DNA of 5,411 nt, taken from assembly GCA_029861795.1 (NCBI GenBank), contig JAOTYS010000337.1, positions 1 to 5,411 on the forward strand, in the 5' to 3' direction. The notes under the pieces were generated by a model. That model made no database searches and had not been told where the DNA came from. It was given only the letters and a program-made list of their open reading frames with translations. This DNA is from Gammaproteobacteria bacterium (lineage in GTDB: Bacteria > Pseudomonadota > Gammaproteobacteria > Arenicellales > JAOTYS01). This document shows, piece by piece, positions 1 through 5,330 of this stretch. A program made the translations under genes and the position numbers. Numbering within the stretch: position 1 is the stretch's first letter; every line of letters begins with the position of its first letter.

Positions 1-2
1 TG

Positions 3-275
3 GAACTGACTAAATCTGAAAAGGACTGCCTGTACTATGGATTCACCATTTGCGGCAACAAGTTACATTGCCGGGAAGGTTATGCCGGGGGAGACGGCGT
101 ACTGGCCCATCTTAATAATGTAGGAGTCCTGCTACAGGAAGTCCTGGATTCAGGTATGTTAGAGCTCACAGATTTGCAGATCCATGGTCCCGAGGAAGAG
201 CTGGCGAAGTTGCGTGAACCACTGGCAGATTTCAACCCAAATTACTGGTTGCTGGAGTACGGTTTCCGCAACTGA
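3..275 (+). CDS. C-terminal part of an ABM-like dimeric alpha/beta-barrel protein (5' end outside window)
   Basis: Reading from base 3, 90 codons run without a stop to TGA at 273-275; the start lies left of the window. The visible protein opens ELTKSEKDCLYYGFTICGN, continues with a CREGY block and a GVLAHLNNVG stretch, and ends with HGPEEELAKLREPL and a closing LEYGFRN. This order (CLYYGF strand, CREGY strand, a helix with GVLAHL, then GPxxELxKL) is what I recall from small antibiotic-biosynthesis-monooxygenase-like proteins with a ferredoxin-like fold; substrate and reaction cannot be told. It is the only plus-strand gene here and converges on the CorC-type gene, with a hairpin repeat in the 116-bp gap. 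The coding call is firm because of its protein-like composition and clean end; the family call is from memory of sequence style and is moderate. Confidence 0.75.
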   Translation, partial: ELTKSEKDCLYYGFTICGNKLHCREGYAGGDGVLAHLNNVGVLLQEVLDSGMLELTDLQIHGPEEELAKLREPLADFNPNYWLLEYGFRN

Positions 276-298
276 GTCGCAAGTATATTCGCTGGCGT

Positions 299-326
299 AC
301 CGAATACCGAATACCGAATACCGAAT
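299..326. repeat. Tandem repeat, four exact copies of ACCGAAT
   Basis: Four perfect, uninterrupted copies of the 7-mer ACCGAAT occupy 299-305, 306-312, 313-319 and 320-326. The last copy touches the left arm of the inverted repeat that starts at 327. The array lies between convergent genes, 23 bp after the stop of the upstream gene. It may have arisen by slippage next to the hairpin or when the hairpin was inserted. Confidence 0.9.
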
Positions 327-384
327 AAAGGGGTCGGTGTCGATTTTTTCAGATAGGCGCGGTTAATCCGACACCGACCCCTTT
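327..384. repeat. REP/MITE-like inverted repeat, copy 1; possible bidirectional terminator
   Basis: The left arm AAAGGGGTCGGTGTCG (327-342) is matched perfectly by its reverse complement at 369-384, giving 16 paired bases around a 26-base loop. The pairing can continue inward past a single bulged C (GATT against AATC). On the plus strand the right arm is followed by a short T-rich tail (CTTTTATT). It sits between the plus-strand stop at 275 and the minus-strand TGA at 392-394, so it could end transcription from both sides. A diverged second copy lies at 3788-3879 in the same orientation, which shows that this is a dispersed repeat and not just a local terminator. Arms of this style are typical of REP-like elements moved by REP-associated (RAYT/Y1) transposases; that link is inference and no transposase is present here. 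Confidence 0.8.
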
Positions 385-391
385 TATTCAA

Positions 392-1690
392 TCAGCCGGA
401 ATCTTCTTCATTCCTGTCCGCTTCATGCGCGGATTCCGCGCTTTTGTCCCTTTCTGGAGCCGAGCGTGGGCACCGTATGCCGATCAGACCAATCCGACGG
501 GGTGAGGCCTTGACAATCTTCACCTCCAGGCCATCGATCGTAAAGGTCGCATTTTCTGCGGGAATCGATTCGGTATGATTCAAAATCCAGAAACTCACTG
601 TGTCGGTGGGTTTGCCTGGAAGGTCCATGTCGAAAAACTCCTCAACCACACGCAGCTCGACCGCCCCATCCACAGTTAACTCGTTTCCAGATACTTTGGT
701 CGGGAGCGCCGGCGTAATGTCGCTCTCGTCATAGATCTCGCCGACCAGTTCTTCGAGGAGATCCTCAAGAGTGGCAATGCCCCGTATGCCCCCAAATTCG
801 TCCACTACGATGGCTAGGTGGCGCTTTTGTCTCAGAAGCCTGGCGAACAGTTCATCAATGGCCTGATACTGGGGTACAAAGAGCGGATCGTGGGCGATCT
901 CATCCAGTTGTGCCTCACCTCGGCCGCTGGTCATGGCCATGAGGAGATCGCGTAGGTAGAGTACCTTGTATAAGTTGTCGCGGTCCGTCTTGTAAAGCGG
1001 AATACGTGAAAAGGATGCGTCTGCGACCTGCGGCAATGCCTGCGCAACTGATTGGCTCCCCTCAAGTGAGAAGACTTCGCTCTGCGGCGTCATGACATCC
1101 CTGACTTTCAGATCATGAAACGCAAATACCCGCTCGATAATCTCGCGCTGATCATGATCGATCGTACCCTCTCTCTCGCCGTGCCCCAGCATGCTAATCA
1201 GTTCTGACTCCGTAATCATAGGATCGCCTTGCGTGCCGATCAGCTGGTGCACCCAGGTGGTAAATTTTCCAAAGAGCCACACAAAGGGAAAGATCAGGCG
1301 CATAAAGGCGAGCATAGGTAGCGCGATATAAAGCGAAATCCGCTCCGAATACCGCGTCGCGAGGCTTTTAGGCGTTATCTCACCGAAAACCAGGATTGTG
1401 ATGGTCAGCACGCCGACCGCGATGCCAGGCCCAAGCTCACCAAACCACCGCGTAGCGAGAACCGTGGCCATGACCGAAGCCGCGATGTTCACCAGGTTGT
1501 TGCCAATCAGTATTGTGGTCAACATGCGCGACGGATCTCTCTTCAACTGATGAAGCGCTCGCGCACCACGGCGACCCTCCTTGACGAGGCCCTCAACCCG
1601 GGCAATGGACAACACTACCAACGCCGTCTCTGATCCCGAGAACACGCCGGAGAGAATCAACAGCGCCAGCAAAATGACGATCTCAATCAT
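392..1690 (-). CDS. HlyC/CorC-family (CNNM/CBS) membrane transporter
   Basis: This is a 432-aa inner-membrane protein of the CNNM/CorC family, whose members are linked to Mg2+ (or Co2+) efflux coupled to Na+. The N-terminal DUF21/CNNM domain covers about residues 1-150, with hydrophobic segments near 2-16, 58-80, 88-108 and 117-148. It carries the family motifs SGSETAL (18-24), GNN (63-65) and GEITPK (103-108). A CBS pair follows at about 196-318, introduced by EREGTIDHDQ and VRDVMTP (196-202) and including RIPLY (229-233) and the hallmark stretch from VVDEFGG (295-301) to LEDLLEELVGEI (308-319). A CorC_HlyC domain lies at about 330-405, then a charged, disordered-looking tail. The length is normal for the family. 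ATG at 1690 is the first in-frame Met and puts SGSETAL at the expected place, but it lacks a clear Shine-Dalgarno site. The start overlaps the stop of a 53-codon ORF as ATGA, suggesting coupled translation. CorB/YfjD-like and CorC-like paralogues cannot be told apart with certainty, so no symbol is given. Confidence 0.95.
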   Translation of the reverse strand: MIEIVILLALLILSGVFSGSETALVVLSIARVEGLVKEGRRGARALHQLKRDPSRMLTTILIGNNLVNIAASVMATVLATRWFGELGPGIAVGVLTITILVFGEITPKSLATRYSERISLYIALPMLAFMRLIFPFVWLFGKFTTWVHQLIGTQGDPMITESELISMLGHGEREGTIDHDQREIIERVFAFHDLKVRDVMTPQSEVFSLEGSQSVAQALPQVADASFSRIPLYKTDRDNLYKVLYLRDLLMAMTSGRGEAQLDEIAHDPLFVPQYQAIDELFARLLRQKRHLAIVVDEFGGIRGIATLEDLLEELVGEIYDESDITPALPTKVSGNELTVDGAVELRVVEEFFDMDLPGKPTDTVSFWILNHTESIPAENATFTIDGLEVKIVKASPRRIGLIGIRCPRSAPERDKSAESAHEADRNEEDSG

Positions 1691-1848
1691 GATTTCATCG
1701 GATGGGCGGTTGGGCTGACCTGGGATTGCCAGAGACCCGGCGCCTGCACAATAGTTAGCGTTATGAGCGCGTCATTGCGCTCTTCCCAAACTTCCCTCCA
1801 GAAATGGAGATAGACACTGGGCACGCCTCGCTCAGGTCGCTCACTCAT
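1687..1848 (-). CDS. Small ORF (53 aa) overlapping the CorC-type gene start
   Basis: An ATG at 1846-1848 opens 53 codons that end in TGA at 1687-1689. This stop shares bases with the transporter start (ATGA), the 4-base overlap typical of translationally coupled operon genes. Five bases before the ATG is AGGA, a fair ribosome site, whereas the transporter start has none. An in-frame TGA 12 bases upstream of the ATG fixes the N-terminus. The peptide begins MSERPERGVPSVYLHFW, is rich in Trp and Glu in its first half (WREVWEERND), then has a short apolar stretch (ALITLTIV) and ends AHPMKS. There is no signal peptide, full transmembrane helix or family motif that I recognise. It may be a real small protein, a leader peptide that feeds ribosomes to the transporter, or chance. 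The start signal and the overlap argue for translation; conservation is unknown. Confidence 0.45.
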   Translation of the reverse strand: MSERPERGVPSVYLHFWREVWEERNDALITLTIVQAPGLWQSQVSPTAHPMKS

Positions 1849-2212
1849 TAAGATCCTAAATCACAATCGCCACAGCATCAATGAATGTCACGCAGGCGAA
1901 TTGCCTGAAGGTCATCGTTTCTGAGCGCCAAATAGTGGGAAGTTGTGCGGTCAGCATACAAAATGAGACGACCTGCGTTACGAGCAGAAGGAATGCGATT
2001 ACTATAGAAGTCGCGGCCGGACATAGGCCTGTAGTTCCGCTATTAGAAGAGCCGCCAATGCTTTGTGAGCCTTATATCAACCGCTATTGACCGACAAAAA
2101 TTCAGTATAACTACTGCACAAAAACTGTAAATCTCTAGGGTATCAAGCCGCGATCTTGCTGTCAGACAGACATACCCAAGTGGATAGAGTACTTTGACCC
2201 TTGTGATCTTTG
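1849..2212. other. 364-bp spacer between dioxygenase and CorC-type unit
   Basis: No gene with a credible start was found in this stretch. It holds a promoter-like site (2104-2131, minus strand), a small palindrome CAGGCGAATTGCCTG (1893-1907) and a 71-codon stop-free minus-strand frame (1859-2071) that lacks a normal start until an ATG at 1957. No strong hairpin with a T-run follows the dioxygenase stop, so a factor-independent terminator is not visible. Confidence 0.6.
2104..2131 (-). promoter_or_regulatory. Sigma70-like promoter for the small ORF/CorC-type unit
   Basis: Read on the minus strand, TTTACA (plus 2126-2131) and TATACT (plus 2104-2109) each match the sigma70 consensus at 5 of 6 positions and are separated by 16 bp. 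Transcription would start near 2097 and run toward the 53-aa ORF and the transporter, giving a leader of about 250 nt. The boxes are good but the call rests on pattern only, and the long leader is unexplained. Confidence 0.45.
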
Positions 2213-3124
2213 CTACTCCTCAGGTTCGTATAGTTGTGATCTACCGACCTCTGTCTTGGTTACATGAAAGCGTTGTAGATTTTCAGTTTTCGCTCGAAGT
2301 TCCTCAGAAGAAATATCGCTTTTCGCAGGATCACGCACGCCGTGCAAATGATCTTTTGGATGAACGTGATCGACAAATCCGAGGCTAGGCGCCCCGAGTC
2401 GGTAGCCCATTAGTTCCTGAATCCCGTCAGGTAGATTGCGGGCTTGCTCGGGAGGAACCGCCAGGTATTGATTCTCTTCCTGCCGCAACCATCCGAGGCC
2501 ATAGTGCAACGCCACACCCAAACGAGCATCATCAGAATTGTTAGCGCCACCGCCGTGGAGAACATTGCCAACATAAACCAAAACCGAACCCGCCGCCATC
2601 GTGGTGGGATTTAGTTCTTTTTTCATCGGTACTCGATCGTCATTCCAAAGATGACTTCCAGGCACCATAAGGGTACCACCATTTTCTGCGGTGAAATCAT
2701 TGATCGCCCACATTGTTGCAACTGTTAGTGGCGGACTAGGATTTGCAAATGGGAATACACCTGTATCTCGGTGTATTACTTGTGCTTTTTCTCCGGGCTG
2801 TAATTGCATCACACCCGTGTAGTGAATGTGGTAGTTCGCGCAGTAAGGCAGCAAGACATGATCTGCGATGCTTAGAACCAAAGGATGCATAAGCAACTTT
2901 TGGACGGTTTGCGACTTCTCTATAAGCGAGCCAAATCGTTTTGTGCGCTGTCCGAAAAAACGATCATGCCCTTCGTGGGCATCGGACAAATAGGGGCCGA
3001 GGTCAGATTTCAGCGCAGCTAAGGTTGCTGTGTCTATTGCATTTTCGATAATTGCAAACCCATCCGCACTAATCGAACCGCAGATTTCGTCTGAAGGCAT
3101 GGTGGAATCGTATCTGTTATTCAT
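2213..3124 (-). CDS. Phytanoyl-CoA dioxygenase (PhyH) family protein
   Basis: This 303-aa protein is a predicted soluble Fe(II)/2-oxoglutarate-dependent oxygenase of the PhyH family. The metal-binding facial triad is visible as H118-x-D120 (in VIHRDTG) and H190 (in VLHGGG). R201, 11 residues after the last His in ARLGVAL, is in the right place to bind the 2-oxoglutarate carboxylate. Other family landmarks are DGFAIIEN (21-28) near the N-terminus, ENGGTLMVPGSH (147-158) and the C-terminal GYRLGAPSLGFVDHVHP (240-256). All catalytic residues are present and the length is usual, so it should be active; the substrate is not predictable, as this family hydroxylates many small molecules. ATG at 3124 has AAAGG 8 bases upstream; the next Met (residue 9) has no such site. 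It stands apart from the secreted-protein gene upstream (239-bp gap) and the transporter unit downstream, so it is probably transcribed alone. Confidence 0.93.
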   Translation of the reverse strand: MNNRYDSTMPSDEICGSISADGFAIIENAIDTATLAALKSDLGPYLSDAHEGHDRFFGQRTKRFGSLIEKSQTVQKLLMHPLVLSIADHVLLPYCANYHIHYTGVMQLQPGEKAQVIHRDTGVFPFANPSPPLTVATMWAINDFTAENGGTLMVPGSHLWNDDRVPMKKELNPTTMAAGSVLVYVGNVLHGGGANNSDDARLGVALHYGLGWLRQEENQYLAVPPEQARNLPDGIQELMGYRLGAPSLGFVDHVHPKDHLHGVRDPAKSDISSEELRAKTENLQRFHVTKTEVGRSQLYEPEE

Positions 3125-3363
3125 AAACTTGGCCTTTGCAGAAATTAGTTTGGAGAACTCAATGTGAAAAGCGCAAACATGCTTTACCGCGTCGGCTCCA
3201 TTGTGTTGTTAGAGTTGCGCGTAGAACAGATCCTGCATACTTCGATTGTATGGTTCAAGTACTCTGAGCCCTTGATTCCTTGCAGGACAATGGTTCCATC
3301 TTGTTGGATGAATCCCTTCTCAAGAATCGAGGAATCGTGCCATCCAGTCGTGAGCCGGCGAGC
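3125..3363. other. Gap with possible decayed continuation of the secreted-protein gene
   Basis: This 239-bp stretch has no intact gene that I can defend. On the minus strand, the frame of the 131-aa secreted protein stays open for 59 more codons past its TAG, to TAA at 3184-3186, and includes protein-like runs such as GWHDSSILEKGF and QQDGTIVLQGIKGSEYL. Near 3250 another frame gives an equally protein-like ending, EPYNRSMQDLFYAQL, stopping at TAA 3209-3211. Both may be remnants of a longer gene. The ribosome site of the dioxygenase (AAAGG, near 3133-3137) lies at the left edge. Confidence 0.35.
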
Positions 3364-3759
3364 CTACTCCCCGGTGGAGAAGGTAGGGTCGGATTCCTTG
3401 AAGCCAAAACTTCCTGGGTACTTGTCACCTTCAAACACGATGAAATCCGCTGCGCAACTATGCCAAAAGACCACGTCCGTGTTCTTGAGCACGACTACAC
3501 CGTGCTGCTTTTCTTTGCCCTTACACCAGTCTGCCATGATGTGCGCTGGCCACAACCGTGGAAGCGACTCTCTTAGGGACTCTGCCGAGAAATATTGCGT
3601 TGTAAGGTTCTGGGGTGCGATCGCCACAGTAAACACCGACTGGCCCTGCAACCATCTATCCCGGGGGCTCAAGTCGTGCTCTTCTAGTTGAGAATGAGCA
3701 GTAATTGCAGGGAGAGGGACGAGTAGTATTGCGCAAAAAGTCAGCCGTGAAAGGTTCAT
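3364..3759 (-). CDS. Hypothetical secreted protein, possibly truncated
   Basis: This 131-aa protein has a clear Sec signal peptide: MNLSR with one Arg, an apolar core (LTFCAILLVPLPAI) and a signal peptidase I site with A21 at -3 and S23 at -1, predicting cleavage before Q24. The mature protein of about 108 residues has two cysteines (C79 and C102) that could form a disulfide in the periplasm. I do not recognise a family. ATG at 3759 has GAGGG 9 bases upstream. It ends at TAG 3364-3366, but the same frame stays open for another 59 codons, and the last residues (SDPTFSTGE) do not look like a natural domain end, so the gene may be a truncated or nonsense-mutated form of a longer one. The hairpin repeat copy 2 lies 28 bp upstream of the start, in its presumed promoter region. 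The coding strand is chosen on the strength of the signal peptide over an overlapping opposite-strand frame. Confidence 0.65.
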   Translation of the reverse strand: MNLSRLTFCAILLVPLPAITAHSQLEEHDLSPRDRWLQGQSVFTVAIAPQNLTTQYFSAESLRESLPRLWPAHIMADWCKGKEKQHGVVVLKNTDVVFWHSCAADFIVFEGDKYPGSFGFKESDPTFSTGE

Positions 3760-3779
3760 TTGATCATGCCCTCATTTGC

Positions 3780-3799
3780 TACAAAAAGGTACAAAAAGG
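3780..3799. repeat. Tandem duplication, two copies of TACAAAAAGG
   Basis: Two exact 10-bp copies sit at 3780-3789 and 3790-3799. The second runs into the left arm of inverted-repeat copy 2. This mirrors copy 1, where a different 7-mer is repeated right up to the left arm. Confidence 0.85.
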
Positions 3800-3879
3800 G
3801 GTCGGTGACGATATTTGCAAATAAACGCATCACTCGGTTAATTCGATACCGACCACTTTTATTTAGGCATTTTTGTACC
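3788..3879. repeat. REP/MITE-like inverted repeat, copy 2
   Basis: The core is a left arm at 3795-3810 (AAAGGGGTCGGTGACG) and a right arm at 3844-3860 (CGATACCGACCACTTTT), pairing with about three mismatches around a 33-base loop. An outer perfect 10-bp inverted repeat, GGTACAAAAA (3788-3797) and TTTTTGTACC (3870-3879), encloses it. Copy 1 at 327-384 shares AAAGGGGTCGGTG on the left and CGGTTAAT followed by ACCGACC and CTTTTATT on the right, in the same order, so the two are homologous. Just beyond, ACCGGACCCTTTAATT (3877-3892) resembles another decayed right arm. The element lies between the bPH_2-like gene and the secreted-protein gene, both on the minus strand. Mobility by a REP-type transposase is inference. 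Confidence 0.75.
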
Positions 3880-3928
3880 GGACCCTTTAATTCCTTGAAT
3901 TATGCTCGAGGTCGAAAACAACCGATCG

Positions 3929-4429
3929 TCATAGCCCGCCGGTCTTCCGCAGGTATACCTGATAGTCCTCTTGCATCTCCGCGATGATCTCCCTCTCCGC
4001 TGTCTGCCGGCGGTCTAAACGGGCCGCTTCGATCTTCTGCGCTACCGCCTTCGCATCAGGCACGGCGAAAAGCCCCCGGTCCATGAAAGCGTAACTTGTA
4101 TCCGAGTCGCCACCGACGAGTTCGATCCCTTCGTCATCGAGGACAATGTCCCCAACGCCGTTTTCGAGTACACGTTCGACGCGTGGCGGGTAGATCTGGA
4201 TTAGGTCGAAGCTATCTATTTTGATTCTTTTTCCCATCTCCCAAACGCTGAACATATTGTGGGACGACAGTACGTAGGTCTTGCTTCGCGCATATAGGAT
4301 CGTGAGCCAAGGCGAGGCCATGCCTGCGAGACGGGCTGCTAGGACCGCGGCACCGAATGGCGCGAGAAGGATCATGCCAACGAAAGCCGCCGACCTTTGA
4401 TGGCGAGTCGAATAGAACGGCGAAGGCAC
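3929..4429 (-). CDS. 3' part of a frameshifted bPH_2-like membrane protein
   Basis: This frame gives 166 residues if begun at GTG 4429. Residues from about 14 on are the natural continuation of the neighbouring 5' part: a membrane segment (about 14-36), then a domain of bacterial PH (bPH_2) style with ARSKTYVLSSHNMF (47-60), IKIDSFDLIQIYPPRVERV (69-87), GVGDIVLDD (91-99) and the closing LFAVPDAKAVAQKIEAA (120-136), where bPH_2 proteins usually carry a nIpdPe-like motif. A charged helical tail of about 30 residues follows. Residues 1-13 (MPSPFYSTRHQRS) are out-of-frame reading of the 5' part. Neither the GTG at 4429 nor the ATG at residue 19 has a ribosome site, so separate expression is unlikely. 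Joined to the 5' part by removing one base, the protein would have 237 residues. The role of such proteins is poorly known; the domain probably faces the cytoplasm. The family call is from motif pattern, with moderate confidence. Confidence 0.65.
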   Translation of the reverse strand: MPSPFYSTRHQRSAAFVGMILLAPFGAAVLAARLAGMASPWLTILYARSKTYVLSSHNMFSVWEMGKRIKIDSFDLIQIYPPRVERVLENGVGDIVLDDEGIELVGGDSDTSYAFMDRGLFAVPDAKAVAQKIEAARLDRRQTAEREIIAEMQEDYQVYLRKTGGL

Positions 4430-4643
4430 CGAGCAAAAGCAGGCACCCGATCGCGGCGATCACGCCGGAGAGAAGTACAATGATGCCCGCTATAATTGCA
4501 CGGCCGGTCCGGCTCTCGACACTCGAGGTGCCGATTGCCGTCCAGGCGTGTTTCGCGACTGGGCGATCAGCCCAGCTGATCTCTTCGTTCGGCACCATCA
4601 CGCTTGCCGGCTCGGCGCGAACTGCGGCGGAAATGTTGTCCAT
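4212..4643 (-). CDS. 5' part of a frameshifted bPH_2-like membrane protein
   Basis: ATG at 4643 starts a 143-codon frame, but only about residues 1-85 look like true protein. They contain VPNEEISWADRP (17-28), matching the pgEeilw.grP opening common in bPH_2 membrane proteins, and a long apolar stretch (about 49-78, from AIIAGIIVLL to LGAFAVLF). After about residue 86 the frame becomes Arg/Ser/Pro-rich (SPSRRHGLALAH), as expected for out-of-frame reading, while the overlapping +1 frame carries the rest of the domain. A one-base insertion near 4385-4394 (GTCGGCGGCTTTC) would explain this. The start lies 15 bp after the stop of the glutathione S-transferase gene, so the two are probably co-transcribed. 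No good Shine-Dalgarno precedes the ATG. It is either a recent pseudogene or a sequencing error; programmed frameshifting is possible but no classical slippery site is seen. Confidence 0.65.
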   Translation of the reverse strand: MDNISAAVRAEPASVMVPNEEISWADRPVAKHAWTAIGTSSVESRTGRAIIAGIIVLLSGVIAAIGCLLLLGAFAVLFDSPSKVGGFRWHDPSRAIRCRGPSSPSRRHGLALAHDPICAKQDLRTVVPQYVQRLGDGKKNQNR

Positions 4644-4658
4644 GATCGATCATTATAG

Positions 4659-5330
4659 TTAGGCCTTACGCCGCGCGTATTCGGCGTAATAAGTGCTGGA
4701 GGCTGTCAGGCTGTCGCGGTATACGGAGTCGAAGTCCGCAATGACAGATTCGCGCACTGCCGACAACGCCAGTAATGCCTCGCGCCAGCGCGAAATCTTG
4801 GGTAAATCGCTGTAGTCGACCAACGGTTTTATCGCATTCGCCGCATCAATCTGCGTAAACAACGGTGCATATGCAGAATCCGTCAGGGAGAAACGTTCAC
4901 CGTTGAAAAATGGTCCCTCACCAAGCTGTGCCTCCAGCCCCTGCAAACCGCTATAGAGCTGGTTGCGTTGCTCCAGACATTCCTGTTCGGTTTTCGCCAT
5001 ACTCACCATGCGATATTGCGACTCCAGCAACCACGCACCGAATTCCACCCAAGCGCGGTTCATCGCCCGCAGCAACGGGTCGGCGAGCTGCAGCGGTTCA
5101 GGGGTGATTTCATCGATAAATTCGTTGATCACCGCCGACTCGAATAACAAGATATCCGCGTCAACGCGCAGCAGCGGAACTTTTCCCCGCGGCGACATCT
5201 CGTTAAACCATTGCGGTCGGTCGTCCAGATCGATGTAGGTAATTCTGTGTGCCACGTTCTTGTACAGCAGCGTGATGCGTGAGCGTTGCACGTAAGGGCA
5301 AAGATTAAAGCTGACGAGTTCGAGTTGCAT
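4659..5330 (-). CDS. Glutathione S-transferase family protein
   Basis: This 223-aa cytosolic protein has the two GST domains. The N-terminal thioredoxin-like domain (about 1-75) has CPYVQRS at 11-17, with C11 in the position of the catalytic cysteine of omega-like GSTs, the cis-proline motif KVPLL (50-54, P52) and the glutathione-binding ES pair (E64-S65) in FESAVINEFIDE. The C-terminal helical domain (about 85-205) carries the N-capping box SLTD (148-151) in FSLTDSAYAPLF. The cysteine-based site suggests thiol transfer, deglutathionylation or dehalogenation-type chemistry more than classical conjugation; the substrate is unknown. ATG at 5330 has a weak AGGT 8 bases upstream and gives the normal family N-terminus. 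The gene is followed 15 bp later by the bPH_2-like gene. Upstream (5331-5411) no convincing promoter or gene was seen. Confidence 0.93.
   Translation of the reverse strand: MQLELVSFNLCPYVQRSRITLLYKNVAHRITYIDLDDRPQWFNEMSPRGKVPLLRVDADILLFESAVINEFIDEITPEPLQLADPLLRAMNRAWVEFGAWLLESQYRMVSMAKTEQECLEQRNQLYSGLQGLEAQLGEGPFFNGERFSLTDSAYAPLFTQIDAANAIKPLVDYSDLPKISRWREALLALSAVRESVIADFDSVYRDSLTASSTYYAEYARRKA

Noticed and set aside
184..366. Plus-strand 60-codon frame starting inside the ABM-like gene
   Set aside because: It overlaps the real coding frame, then reads through the ACCGAAT repeats and the hairpin; an artefact.
299..384. CRISPR-like array
   Set aside because: The repeat units are 7 bp with no spacers; this is a simple tandem repeat next to a hairpin, not CRISPR.
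1893..1907. Palindrome CAGGCGAATTGCCTG as an operator
   Set aside because: The arms are only 5 bp and it lies inside a presumed leader far from the promoter-like site; one such match is expected by chance.
1881..2090. Plus-strand 69-codon frame in the spacer
   Set aside because: No ribosome site before its ATG, no recognisable motif, and unremarkable composition.
3164..3691. Plus-strand 175-codon frame from a GTG, with GGAG 9 bases upstream
   Set aside because: The product is Ser/Cys/Pro-rich with no domain, and it lies opposite a minus-strand frame that has a clear signal peptide; probably a shadow.
3760..3987. Plus-strand 75-codon frame
   Set aside because: It runs through hairpin copy 2 and into the antisense of the bPH_2-like gene; Arg-rich with no motif.
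4357..5238. Plus-strand frames opposite the bPH_2-like and GST genes
   Set aside because: They are antisense to well-supported coding sequence and have low-complexity Arg/Ser/Pro composition.
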